NCBI GenBank assembly: GCA_002341165.1
Contig: DDNL01000095.1
Span: 18,686-78,321, forward strand
Direction of reading: 5' to 3'
From: Shewanellaceae bacterium UBA2521
GTDB taxonomy: Bacteria; Pseudomonadota; Gammaproteobacteria; Enterobacterales; Shewanellaceae
Length of the DNA: 59,636 bases
Made by a program: the position numbers and the translations under genes. Below, piece by piece: positions 1 through 8,798 of the stretch; positions within the stretch are counted from its first letter, which is position 1; every line of letters begins with the position of its first letter. Below the pieces are notes generated by a model. That model worked only from the letters and a program-made list of their open reading frames with translations. It had not been told where the DNA came from and searched no databases.

Positions 1-37
1 CAGAGGGTCGGGGGTTCAAATCCCTCATCACCGACCA
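1..37 (+). tRNA. tRNA-Pro, 3' part only (cut by window start)
   Basis: The first 37 bases end in the T-arm (GGGGG, loop TTCAAAT, CCCTC), acceptor strand ATCACCG, discriminator A and an encoded CCA. The acceptor strand and the GGTCG variable loop match the 3' half of E. coli tRNA-Pro genes, whose 5' end is CGGTGAT. In E. coli the argX-hisR-leuT-proM tRNA operon also lies close to hemY, so the neighbour supports tRNA-Pro. The anticodon lies outside the window, so the identity rests on this comparison. Confidence 0.8.
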
Positions 38-212
38 CTTTCCCTTCTTGCTTCTCACTCATTAAAAATTCCTTGCGGTTAAACCACAATAAGTCTATTT
101 TTTTATTCCGCCTGTATTTTTATGCAGCGAGCATGTAGAGATACTGACTTATGCCACTATATCATTATCATTGCAAAGCTTAAGATTGCAGAACTATTAC
201 AGAACTAAAAAC

Positions 213-1430
213 TCACTCGGCTAAATATGTTTTCAAACCGGATAAAAAGCTCTGATTTGAATCCGATCGCGCACGCTGGATCGAAGCACTTTTATAATAA
301 GACATTGCGCTGCTATGATCATTGAGTTGCTCACAAGCTTCGCCAAGCATCATCAGGTGTAAAGCATTATCTGTTTTTTTCTTAGCGACGGGAAGCAAGA
401 CCTCTTGAGCCGTTTTAAAAAGACGAGCACCCAAACACAAACGAGCAATACATCTCACCAAATCAAGATTTTCCCGATCTCGCTTGTAAAGCCGCATTAA
501 GTGCTGCGATACTTTCTCATCCGTTTCCCAATGTAAGATCTGAGGTATGATCTCAAGTAACTCAGGATCTTTATGTTTGAGCTCAGTTGCAATATATTTC
601 TTCGCTTGATCTACATCAAAACGATTCAAACTCTGAACGTAACAAGTTTTCAATAGGGGATTGCGCTTGTCTGCACTCGCTAACTCGCTCCATAAATCTT
701 GTAAGGATTCAAAAGATAAAGCTTGAAACAGCTTCATAGCTTGCGCTTGAGCATACACCTCTTTGTATGTTGCTTTATCGATAATCTTATGCCACTTCAT
801 TGCATCTAACAAAGGCAACAAGGACAAGTAATCCGATTGGGCGCTGTATGTAAACCAAGCCAGTTTGAGCTCGGTTGGGCTACTATGTTCTGTGATCTCT
901 AACGTATCAATATGCTGACGTGCTTTTTTCATATCTTGCTCTAGCAGATAACGCGTTTTAGTAATTTGAACCATGTTTTGTACGTCAGGATCTTCACTTG
1001 CTTGAGTCAGATAACGATCACGCTCATTGAAGTTATGTTGTAAGTGCGCAGCGTGTGCTGCTGCAAGATAATTAAAGACAGGCATCTCACTTTGCTTAGC
1101 ATGCCCTGCTAAAAGCTTTTCCGCTTTGGACCAATCCGATTCGGCAAACGCTTTTACACCTTTGAGTATCGCATCATGCGCATAACGTTTACGCCATTTT
1201 TGAGGCAATGCCATGTTATCAAAAAATAAATATTTCAAACGGCGAAACATCCACAGTAAGACCTGAAGCAACACAAAACAGATAATCAGCATCACACCTA
1301 AAGCCAGTGTGGTCGTCTCTATGGTATATAAGCCAATATTAATGACAGCATAACCTTTGTATTGCAATAAATAAGGCGCCGAAATAGCACCGAGCAAAAC
1401 AAAGCTTAAACATAATAATAATCGAATCAT
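213..1430 (-). CDS. hemY: HemY, tetratricopeptide inner-membrane protein of the heme operon
   Basis: A 405-residue protein with two hydrophobic segments at the N-terminus (about residues 1-23 and 40-65), followed by a charged helical region with TPR-like repeats, the usual HemY architecture and length. HemY of enteric type is associated with late protoheme synthesis, but its biochemical role is not settled; it is not the protoporphyrinogen oxidase of the same name in Bacillus. The start codon overlaps the end of hemX by four bases (ATGA), so the two are translationally coupled. Last gene of the minus-strand hemC-hemD-hemX-hemY operon. Confidence 0.9.
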   Translation of the reverse strand: MIRLLLCLSFVLLGAISAPYLLQYKGYAVINIGLYTIETTTLALGVMLIICFVLLQVLLWMFRRLKYLFFDNMALPQKWRKRYAHDAILKGVKAFAESDWSKAEKLLAGHAKQSEMPVFNYLAAAHAAHLQHNFNERDRYLTQASEDPDVQNMVQITKTRYLLEQDMKKARQHIDTLEITEHSSPTELKLAWFTYSAQSDYLSLLPLLDAMKWHKIIDKATYKEVYAQAQAMKLFQALSFESLQDLWSELASADKRNPLLKTCYVQSLNRFDVDQAKKYIATELKHKDPELLEIIPQILHWETDEKVSQHLMRLYKRDRENLDLVRCIARLCLGARLFKTAQEVLLPVAKKKTDNALHLMMLGEACEQLNDHSSAMSYYKSASIQRARSDSNQSFLSGLKTYLAE

Positions 1431-2470
1431 GGATGATGCTCCATCGTTAATTTCAGCTTCTTATCCAGTGCATTTTCTAACTCTGCTATAGACTGTAACG
1501 TCATTGATTTATTCGGAATAATACGTACGACTTCTAGCGCTATTAAGTCCTCTAAGACTTTTTTAGCCAAGGTTTGCTTTAAGTCAGCATACTGCTTAAC
1601 CCATTGTATCAAGTTTCGCATCGCGGTTTGATAAGTCGATACATCTTGACGATACAAAGCAAGCTGGGCACTCAAAAGTTGACGCCGTAAGTTTTCACGT
1701 AAATACCATACTTGCTCTGGTAAGATCAGTGCAGGAGCATGCGCCTCGTGCCGTCTAACTGTCACCACTTCAAATAATAACGCACGCCACGTTTGTGATA
1801 ACCGATCGGATAATTTCTCCAAAGGCTGCTCTTGCATCTCTTGTATATCAGGTACATGCGTAAAAATAAGTAGAGGTAATGACTCCACATTTTCTAACAC
1901 ATCATTAAGCTTGGTTATCGAGGTTTGAACATCTGTTTTTTGCACAGATTCAACATACTGAATATCTTCATTAATCCGATCAAAAACAGGTGCAAATCGA
2001 GGATCCTGAACGGTACCTATAAGCAATCGCGATTCTCTAATTAAATTCAAAGCGGTTAAATGATCATGCTCAAGTTTGAGTTTTCTATCTGCAATGCGAA
2101 GTAAATAAAGAACTTCAGCCGCCACCCATGTGCTAGGATGATTCGACATCATAGATTGTAAATTTTGCTGTTGATTTTTTTGATTTTTTTGAAGTGCGGT
2201 GACTTCCATTTGAATCTGACTTTGAAACTGATGCAAATCCTGCTGCTTATGGTAAGCCTCCAAATAGATGGTGCCACTTGCCGTCAATGCTATAATTCCA
2301 AATAGAAAAGCTATTTTTGACATCATTGAAGCTTCACGCGTAAGTCCATGTTCTACAGGCGCACTTTCCTCTTGAATAGCTGATGCTTGTTCCGCATCAA
2401 GCCAATTGGCTTCTGGAGCTTGCTCTTCTGGAGATTTTTTTAATTTCTTCAATTTTTTCTTAATTTCCAT
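1427..2470 (-). CDS. hemX: HemX, membrane-anchored protein of the heme operon
   Basis: 347 residues. A lysine-rich cytoplasmic N-terminus (KKKLKKLKK) precedes one transmembrane segment at about residues 52-70 and a long periplasmic helical domain with Gln-rich coiled coil just after the membrane. This matches the HemX family (an old label as uroporphyrin-III C-methyltransferase is not supported, since no SAM-binding domain is visible). It lies between hemD (13 bases upstream) and hemY (4-base overlap). The function is probably structural or regulatory in heme synthesis; this is inferred only from operon membership. Confidence 0.88.
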   Translation of the reverse strand: MEIKKKLKKLKKSPEEQAPEANWLDAEQASAIQEESAPVEHGLTREASMMSKIAFLFGIIALTASGTIYLEAYHKQQDLHQFQSQIQMEVTALQKNQKNQQQNLQSMMSNHPSTWVAAEVLYLLRIADRKLKLEHDHLTALNLIRESRLLIGTVQDPRFAPVFDRINEDIQYVESVQKTDVQTSITKLNDVLENVESLPLLIFTHVPDIQEMQEQPLEKLSDRLSQTWRALLFEVVTVRRHEAHAPALILPEQVWYLRENLRRQLLSAQLALYRQDVSTYQTAMRNLIQWVKQYADLKQTLAKKVLEDLIALEVVRIIPNKSMTLQSIAELENALDKKLKLTMEHHP

Positions 2471-2483
2471 ACTGTTACCCTAC

Positions 2484-3212
2484 TCATTCAGTAGTCATAG
2501 AAAGTCGCTGTATTTGCTTTAACATCGCAACATCATCAGCACCTGATGCCAAATGAACATGCATGAATCCCATTTGCTTAGCTCGTTGTAACAAACGTGG
2601 ACTAGGTACTATAAATTGTAGTTGCTGAGCCCAAAGCCAATCAGCATTTTTAAAGCTTTGTTGGAAAAATTCAAGAATCATAGCACTGGTTACTTGTACA
2701 ATACTCACTTGCTGTTCTTGCCAAAAAGTACATAAAGTAGCGCGATCAAACTGCGGGATACACCGCTGATAAACCTCGGCATAAGTCACTGCTGCCCCCA
2801 AGTCTTGTAATCCTTGACCAAGCTTCTCTCGCCCACCTACGCCACGCACAATGAGCACCTCGCATTCATGCAAATCATCATCAAAACAAGACAGCAAACT
2901 CTCCGATGTATAAGGCGCATCAGGCGCATCAGCCTGTATTCCATAATGCGCTAAACGTGCTTGAGTCGCCTGGCCTATTGCATAATAGCTCTTGTCTTCT
3001 GGCCAAAAGCTACACTGATTCAAAGCATAATCGACAGCACGAGGACTAATAAAAATAATCCGCTGGGCTCGCCATGCTTTTTCTTGCAGCTGCTTATCTT
3101 GCACAGCATGTATCTCAATAAGAGGCGTTTCAATACTCGACACACAAAGCGCAGACAAGCTTTGAGCCAAAGAGGCATTCAGACCTTGGGGGCGAGTGAG
3201 TAACACCGTCAT
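2484..3212 (-). CDS. hemD: Uroporphyrinogen-III synthase
   Basis: 242 residues, usual length for HemD, which cyclises hydroxymethylbilane with inversion of ring D to give uroporphyrinogen III. Recognised by the N-terminal VLLTRPQG start, the segment IIFISPRAVDYAL, and the second-domain motif VLIVRGVGGREKL, all typical of this low-identity two-domain family. It starts five bases after hemC ends, so both are made from one transcript. Product feeds heme and siroheme pathways in the cytoplasm. Confidence 0.9.
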   Translation of the reverse strand: MTVLLTRPQGLNASLAQSLSALCVSSIETPLIEIHAVQDKQLQEKAWRAQRIIFISPRAVDYALNQCSFWPEDKSYYAIGQATQARLAHYGIQADAPDAPYTSESLLSCFDDDLHECEVLIVRGVGGREKLGQGLQDLGAAVTYAEVYQRCIPQFDRATLCTFWQEQQVSIVQVTSAMILEFFQQSFKNADWLWAQQLQFIVPSPRLLQRAKQMGFMHVHLASGADDVAMLKQIQRLSMTTE

Positions 3213-3217
3213 CTTAT

Positions 3218-4150
3218 CTATTGTTCCTGATACACTTCATCTAAAATAGTTTGTGCGCCTTGTTGTAGTAAATCTTCTGCAACCGCTGTGCCTAATGCTA
3301 CAGAATCCATCAAACTACCTGTACGCTCTGCTTTTAAAATACGTTGACCATCAATGGAGCCGACTAAACCATACAGCGTCAATTGATCGCCTTGAATTTC
3401 TGAATAAGAACCGATAGGCACCTGACAACCTCCATCTAGCCTTGCATTCATAGCACGCTCAGCCAATACACGATAACGCGTTAGCGCATGCTCTAAAGGC
3501 GCTAGTAACTTTTGTACTTCAATATCATCCTCTCGACACTCTATCCCAACAGCACCTTGCGCGTTAGCTGGCAACATCTGTGTTATCGGCAAAGTGTGTC
3601 TTATGCGTGAGTCCAGATGTAAACGCTTGAGCCCAGCTGTCGCTAAAATAATGGCATCATAGTCACCACGATCAAGCTTTTGTAATCTTGTGCCCACATT
3701 ACCGCGTAAATCTTTGGTGATCAAATCGGGACGTAAAGCAAGTAATTGACATTGACGCCTTAAACTTGACGTACCCACCACAGCACCTTCAGGTAAAGCT
3801 TCTAAGCTCGGATAATGTTCGCAAACAAATGCATCAGAAGGATCATCACGTTCACAAATGGTATGTAATATCAGCCCCTGAGGAAAAGATACGGGCACAT
3901 CTTTAATCGAGTGTACAGCTATATCAGCTTTCTTTTCAAGCAGTGCACGCTGCAACTCTTTTAAAAACAGACCTTTACCACCAATTTTAGCAAGGGGTGT
4001 ATCTAAAATAATATCTCCTTGAGTGTTCATCGGCAGTAACTGCACATCCACTGAAGGGTGGTATTTTTTTAACTCTGCCTGTACATACTCTGCTTGCCAT
4101 AATGCAAGTGGACTTTTGCGTGTTGCGATACGAATTACTTTTTTATCCAT
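3218..4150 (-). CDS. hemC: Porphobilinogen deaminase (hydroxymethylbilane synthase)
   Basis: 310 residues. Joins four porphobilinogens into hydroxymethylbilane. Family landmarks are complete: N-terminal RIATRKSPLALWQA, the HSIKDVP motif, the RRQCQLL segment, and LDGGCQVPIG with Cys242, the residue that carries the dipyrromethane cofactor (same number as in E. coli). First gene of the minus-strand hemCDXY operon, divergent from cyaA, with the shared 193-base intergenic region holding both promoters. This divergent hemC/cyaA arrangement is conserved across gammaproteobacteria. Confidence 0.97.
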   Translation of the reverse strand: MDKKVIRIATRKSPLALWQAEYVQAELKKYHPSVDVQLLPMNTQGDIILDTPLAKIGGKGLFLKELQRALLEKKADIAVHSIKDVPVSFPQGLILHTICERDDPSDAFVCEHYPSLEALPEGAVVGTSSLRRQCQLLALRPDLITKDLRGNVGTRLQKLDRGDYDAIILATAGLKRLHLDSRIRHTLPITQMLPANAQGAVGIECREDDIEVQKLLAPLEHALTRYRVLAERAMNARLDGGCQVPIGSYSEIQGDQLTLYGLVGSIDGQRILKAERTGSLMDSVALGTAVAEDLLQQGAQTILDEVYQEQ

Positions 4151-4343
4151 AACTTATCATAAAATGAGGAACAACAGAGCTTTATGCTAACATTAGCTAT
4201 GTTTTTTTTATACGGAAAAAATGATTTTTATTGCATCATTCATTTAAAAACTCCAGATAGATGTTATTTGTATCCATGCATGATAAAATCAGTATTTAGG
4301 CTTACTTTACGCTTGGTGGAATATCTTATGGCTTCATTTTATC

Positions 4344-6734
4344 ATGCACATTGATCTTCAGCTCAAGTATGCTCAACAATTTAACCAAGAGCGTTTTACA
4401 AGAGCACAGGCGCTTTTAGCCAAGAGCACCTGCGACGTATTGAAGCTTTTACCCAGCTTACTGCATCACAATCAAGCAGGATTGCCCGGCTTTATTGAAC
4501 CTGAAACTCCTTGTGGTGTAATGCACTTTGATGACCAAGAAAGCATAAAGCTCTGCAAAGAATGTGGTTATTCTATCGTATCCATACCTACGGAAAAGCC
4601 TTCTATTTTAGGGGTTTATACCATGGGAAGCCTAGGCAGCTTTGGCTTCGATGCAAACAGTGACATTGATGTATGGATTATTCATAAGCCTCATTTAAGT
4701 CCAGCACAACAAGCCAGCTTACAAAAAAAATCAAATGCTATTGAAGCAACTTTCCACCAGCGTGGTACCTTACTACATTGCTACTTGGTTCACCCAGAAC
4801 GATTTATACAAAGTCTATCTACAGGATTAGGCCAAGAAAATAGTGGTAGTACGCAAAACTGGCTCTTACTCGATGAGTTTTATCGCACTCATATTTGTTT
4901 AGCAGGCTTACCTATTCTATGGTGGCAAAGCAACTCAGAAACATTGAAGCATCAAACTTTATGTTTGGGTAGTCTAGAGAACCTTCAACCTGACGAGTAT
5001 TTTAGTGCCTCTCTATGGCAGCTCTTTCAAGGCATTGATGCACCTCACAAAGCATTGATGAAAATTTTATTGCTTGAAGCTTATGCCGATAAATACCCTC
5101 ACCCTCCTTTATTGAGCCAAAAACTGTGGGCCGATATCCAAGAGTGTCCCGATGCATTACATGACCCTTATCTTAAGCTTTTGGAATACATTACCCATTA
5201 TCTTGAACAAAAAAAAGATCACTATCGTTTACGTGTTGTAAGGCAATGCTTTTACTTAAAAGGCGGCTTTGCATTAAGTAAAAACGATGCACAACATGAC
5301 TGGCGCTACCCTAAGATGCAAGAGCTGGTAGACCAATGGTGTTGGTCTGCACAAGAGATCGCAGCACTTGATCAGATCAGCTCTTGGAATGCGGGTCAGG
5401 TACAAGAGTTTAATGATCACCTCAATCAAATTTTACTGATCAGCTATCAAAAACTGGTGAGCTTTGCTTCACATTATGAGCTTAACAACAGTATGCTGTT
5501 CGATGAGTTAGGTATTCTAGCGCGTAAGCTTCATACACGTTTTAGTCATGAACCATCACGGATTCACCAAATTAACTCGTTTGGCGAGCAGTCTCTACAG
5601 GAAGATTACCTCAATATCATGCACATCGAGAAAGCTCAGGATGCGAACCGGTTTTGTGTATCACCGCACCCTATGAGTAGAAATGCGCCATCGCATGTCT
5701 CGCACTATATTACAGGGCAGTCTATCTGCGCCTTAATTTTCTGGTGTTGTCTCAATCGGGTAGCGCATGAAAGAACGCAATGGTTTTTTACTGTTCCACA
5801 TACCCAAGATAAACAAAATCAAAAGATTATTCACCACTTTTTAAATACCTTACCCAGTACAACAAAGGTACCTTTTGAAGAGCTCAGAAAGCCATGGTCA
5901 ATTGAGCGCGCTTATCTCGTCCTTAATCACCAACAGGATCCAACCGAACAGCTTTCTTGGCTTCAGCGCGCTTACGGTCTCTTCAGTGGCAACTTGTTAT
6001 CATTTGGCTTCAATCATAAATTAAACTTGCTTGGCTCAGTTGAACTCTTTATCCAAAATAACTGGGGTGAGTGGCATTATCATAGCTTTAACGATGACTT
6101 AGCCTTACTGAAAACTACAGCAAAATTAACCGAAGGCGCTTTTAATCCTGATTCAATTGATATTAGTGTTTTGAGCTGTTCACGCTATCTGACGAGCAAG
6201 CTTACAGATGAAGTTTTATTTTCTTTGTACACAAGTTTGCGCTTATTTGAGCAAACCAAACAATATAATCTGAGCATAGAAGCCAAAGAAATCTCTGGCC
6301 ATGGCTATGGTTTGTTCTTTAACAGAGCAGGTTTAAGCTATGAAAGACTCGACAATCCAGAAAAGCTCTTATATCAGTATACGCATGGTAAAATTTCACG
6401 TTTGTCACAAACAGAAACCTTCCAACAAACGGTTTCGCCTATTTTAGAGCTGATTTATGATCACGCAGCGCAAGGCATTACACAATATTTTATTCGCCAA
6501 GTTGATCAAAAGCTCGATGTCTTTATTTCTAATGAAAAAAACGAGCTCAGTCAATATAGCGTACAAAAAATAACACTTGTTGATTTAATGAAACAGGTCA
6601 AGAACTCTTATATATCTAACCAAATATCACAAGAGCAGCTGTTTAACTTGCCACAATTTTATTGGCTCGAACAAGAAAACGACATCTGGCACATACAACC
6701 TTTTGGCCCACAGTGCGAAAGGTTCGAAAAATAA
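4344..6734 (+). CDS. cyaA: Class I adenylate cyclase
   Basis: 796 residues, slightly shorter than E. coli CyaA (848). Converts ATP to cAMP. The nucleotidyltransferase signature GSLGSFGFDANSDIDVWI at residues 95-112 carries the metal-binding Asp pair (Asp107, Asp109). The C-terminal half corresponds to the glucose/EIIA-responsive regulatory domain in enterics, but its response here is unknown. The ATG at 4344 has no good ribosome site of its own. A GGTGGA sequence at 4315-4320 instead sits correctly for an ATG at 4328 that opens a nine-codon frame (eight residues and TGA) ending at 4354, overlapping the cyaA start, so cyaA may be translated by coupling. Confidence 0.95.
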   Translation: MHIDLQLKYAQQFNQERFTRAQALLAKSTCDVLKLLPSLLHHNQAGLPGFIEPETPCGVMHFDDQESIKLCKECGYSIVSIPTEKPSILGVYTMGSLGSFGFDANSDIDVWIIHKPHLSPAQQASLQKKSNAIEATFHQRGTLLHCYLVHPERFIQSLSTGLGQENSGSTQNWLLLDEFYRTHICLAGLPILWWQSNSETLKHQTLCLGSLENLQPDEYFSASLWQLFQGIDAPHKALMKILLLEAYADKYPHPPLLSQKLWADIQECPDALHDPYLKLLEYITHYLEQKKDHYRLRVVRQCFYLKGGFALSKNDAQHDWRYPKMQELVDQWCWSAQEIAALDQISSWNAGQVQEFNDHLNQILLISYQKLVSFASHYELNNSMLFDELGILARKLHTRFSHEPSRIHQINSFGEQSLQEDYLNIMHIEKAQDANRFCVSPHPMSRNAPSHVSHYITGQSICALIFWCCLNRVAHERTQWFFTVPHTQDKQNQKIIHHFLNTLPSTTKVPFEELRKPWSIERAYLVLNHQQDPTEQLSWLQRAYGLFSGNLLSFGFNHKLNLLGSVELFIQNNWGEWHYHSFNDDLALLKTTAKLTEGAFNPDSIDISVLSCSRYLTSKLTDEVLFSLYTSLRLFEQTKQYNLSIEAKEISGHGYGLFFNRAGLSYERLDNPEKLLYQYTHGKISRLSQTETFQQTVSPILELIYDHAAQGITQYFIRQVDQKLDVFISNEKNELSQYSVQKITLVDLMKQVKNSYISNQISQEQLFNLPQFYWLEQENDIWHIQPFGPQCERFEK

Positions 6735-6735
6735 G

Positions 6736-7047
6736 TTATAATGACAGATTGATACCCGCTTGACGTTGAAAAGCATCTTTCAAGCAATCAATAAAGTTAA
6801 TATGATTACGTTGATCAAACCATTGGTCATTAATATAGCTAAAATGGTGGCCACTAAATTTTGAAGCCAACCAAATTTGATGTAGAGGCTCTTGTTTGTT
6901 AATAATAATTTCAGATCCTGCGTCAAACTCAATGGTCAGAACAGGCCCACTACGTTCAACATCAACGTCAAGGGTTTGCTCTTCAATACAAGATTCGAGG
7001 TAATCAAAAAATTGATCGGCTTTTAGATGAAATTCGCTGTCTGTCAT
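6736..7047 (-). CDS. cyaY: Frataxin-like iron donor protein CyaY
   Basis: 103 residues, the normal size. Bacterial frataxin binds iron and modulates IscS-dependent Fe-S cluster assembly in the cytoplasm. Visible features: the acidic first helix (EFHLKADQFFDYLESCIEEQ), the sheet segment VLTIEFDAGSEIIINKQEPLHQIW and the GHHFSY turn. It converges on cyaA with a one-base gap, and lies next to lptM and dapF exactly as in E. coli. Confidence 0.93.
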   Translation of the reverse strand: MTDSEFHLKADQFFDYLESCIEEQTLDVDVERSGPVLTIEFDAGSEIIINKQEPLHQIWLASKFSGHHFSYINDQWFDQRNHINFIDCLKDAFQRQAGINLSL

Positions 7048-7129
7048 AAAAGTTCTATTATGTTATTTAGTCTAAATCTGTATTATACGGATTAAAAAAA
7101 ATTTTTTAAGCTTTAAGGTCTCTTAATTT

Positions 7130-7243
7130 ATGAAAAAATGGATATTATGTATTGCATCTATAATGATATTACTAGGTTGTGGTCAAAAAGGAGCTTTGTA
7201 TCCACCTATCGCAGAAGAGCTGAATCAACCCGTAGAAAATTAA
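7130..7243 (+). CDS. lptM: LptM (YifL) small lipoprotein of LPS translocon assembly
   Basis: A 37-codon gene. It encodes a short signal peptide (MKKWILCIASIMILLGC) with a lipobox LLGC, then CGQKGALYPP, which is the diagnostic CG-x-KG-x-LY motif of the LptM/YifL family. LptM is a minimal outer-membrane lipoprotein that helps the LptD-LptE translocon mature its disulfides. The C-terminal tail is very short (17 residues after the motif) against about 40 in E. coli, but the known active part is the motif itself. Position between cyaY and dapF is the conserved one. LptE is encoded at 30.2 kb. Confidence 0.85.
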   Translation: MKKWILCIASIMILLGCGQKGALYPPIAEELNQPVEN

Positions 7244-7273
7244 TCACTATTACACGATAAGGGTTCTATACAT

Positions 7274-8128
7274 ATGCGACAACAGTCTAACAAGAAAGTG
7301 CTGATTCACTTTTCCAAAATGCATGGCTTAGGTAATGACTTCATGGTAATTGATGCAGTCACTCAAAATATTTATTTATCGCCTGAGCAAATCAGAAAGC
7401 TCGGGAGACGTCACTATGGTATAGGCTTTGATCAACTCTTATTAATTGAGCCCCCTTACGATCCAGAGTTTGATTTTCATTATCGTATTTTTAATGCTGA
7501 TGGTAGTGAAGTGGGACAATGTGGTAATGGAGCTCGTTGCTTTGCGCGCTTCGTATCACAAAAAGGCTTGACCAATAAAAACAAGATTAAAGTGACTACA
7601 TCACAAAGTAAAATCAATTTAAAGATTGAACATGATGGCAAAGTCACGGTGAATATGGGCAAACCCCAATGGGAACCGAAACAGATTCCTTTTAAAGCCA
7701 AGCAATTTGAGAAAACTTATATTTTGCGCGCTCCAGATGAAACTGTATTTTGTAGCGTTGTCTCTATGGGTAATCCGCATTGTGTCATTCAAGTCGAAGA
7801 TATCCATAAAGCACCCGTTGCTGAGCTCGGCGCATCTTTAAATCAACATGAGCGATTTCCTGAAGGTGTCAATGTTGGCTTTATGCAAATCATTCGTCCG
7901 GATTTGATCAAACTTAGAGTCTATGAGCGAGGCGCCAAAGAAACACGCTCATGCGGTAGCGGTGCTTGCGCTGCAGTGGCTGTAGGCCAAAAGCTGGGGC
8001 AATTAAAAAATAAAGTCCGAGTTGAACTCACCAGCGGCTATTTATCTGTCTATTCAAAAGGATATGAACACCCCATCTATATGACAGGGCCTGCTCAGCA
8101 TATTTTTGATGGTCAAGTGTACTGTTAA
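7274..8128 (+). CDS. dapF: Diaminopimelate epimerase
   Basis: 284 residues. Epimerises LL-diaminopimelate to meso-diaminopimelate for lysine and peptidoglycan. Both catalytic cysteines are in their motifs: Cys83 in GQCGNGARC and Cys227 in RSCGSGAC. The substrate-binding segment MHGLGNDFMV is near the N-terminus. The chosen ATG adds about ten residues ahead of the usual start, which is tolerable; no closer start with a better ribosome site is evident. Thirty bases after lptM, and 13 bases before yigA. Confidence 0.97.
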   Translation: MRQQSNKKVLIHFSKMHGLGNDFMVIDAVTQNIYLSPEQIRKLGRRHYGIGFDQLLLIEPPYDPEFDFHYRIFNADGSEVGQCGNGARCFARFVSQKGLTNKNKIKVTTSQSKINLKIEHDGKVTVNMGKPQWEPKQIPFKAKQFEKTYILRAPDETVFCSVVSMGNPHCVIQVEDIHKAPVAELGASLNQHERFPEGVNVGFMQIIRPDLIKLRVYERGAKETRSCGSGACAAVAVGQKLGQLKNKVRVELTSGYLSVYSKGYEHPIYMTGPAQHIFDGQVYC

Positions 8129-8141
8129 TGAAAGATAACTT

Positions 8142-8798
8142 ATGAGCCAAGATAAATCTAAATCGGAACAAGTACCCTTAAAGGCATCAGATGTGTGTGA
8201 TTATCTGAAGCAACACCCTTGTTTTTTGATTGATCATCCAGATGTGCTTTCGCAACTGGTCTTGGCAGAAGAACACCATCCAGATGTGACCTCTCTGGTA
8301 GCACGCCAACATAAATATTTTCAGCTACGCATTCAGGCACTTGAACAAGAAGTATCACAAATTTTAAGTCTAGCTTTGGAGCATGAACACGCAAGCAATC
8401 AAAAAATGTTAGTTATCAGTGATTTATTGCAATGCCAACATCTAGGATTATGGTTAGAAACGGTTTATAAAGCAACCTCAATACAATATGGTATAGATGA
8501 AGTGGCATGTACACAGGCCTACTCTCTTACGCTACAAGAGCTATGGAAAAAGCGCTTGACTACAGACTCCTATGTAGGACGCATTCATCCCGAGCAAAGT
8601 GAAGCTTTAGAGTTTAAAGAAGAGATGAACTCTGCACTTCTAGTACCTTTGCATATCGAAAGCCAACCTTATATTTTGGCTTTTGGGCATCGTCAAGCGC
8701 ACCACTTTGATCGTCCTATAGAGCCTATATTCTTTAATCTGCTGGGCTTGTTACTGCAACAAACGTGGAGCAAGCTACACAAGGATAGAACATGCTAA
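8142..8798 (+). CDS. yigA: DUF484 family protein (YigA)
   Basis: 218 residues, recognisable by the N-terminal helix pattern 'V..YL..HP.FL..HP.VL..L' (DYLKQHPCFLIDHPDVLSQL) followed by a coiled coil and a GAF-like C-terminal half. Family function is unknown. It is nearly always encoded between dapF and xerC, as here. The stop overlaps the xerC start by seven bases (8792-8798), so translation is coupled. Confidence 0.9.
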   Translation: MSQDKSKSEQVPLKASDVCDYLKQHPCFLIDHPDVLSQLVLAEEHHPDVTSLVARQHKYFQLRIQALEQEVSQILSLALEHEHASNQKMLVISDLLQCQHLGLWLETVYKATSIQYGIDEVACTQAYSLTLQELWKKRLTTDSYVGRIHPEQSEALEFKEEMNSALLVPLHIESQPYILAFGHRQAHHFDRPIEPIFFNLLGLLLQQTWSKLHKDRTC

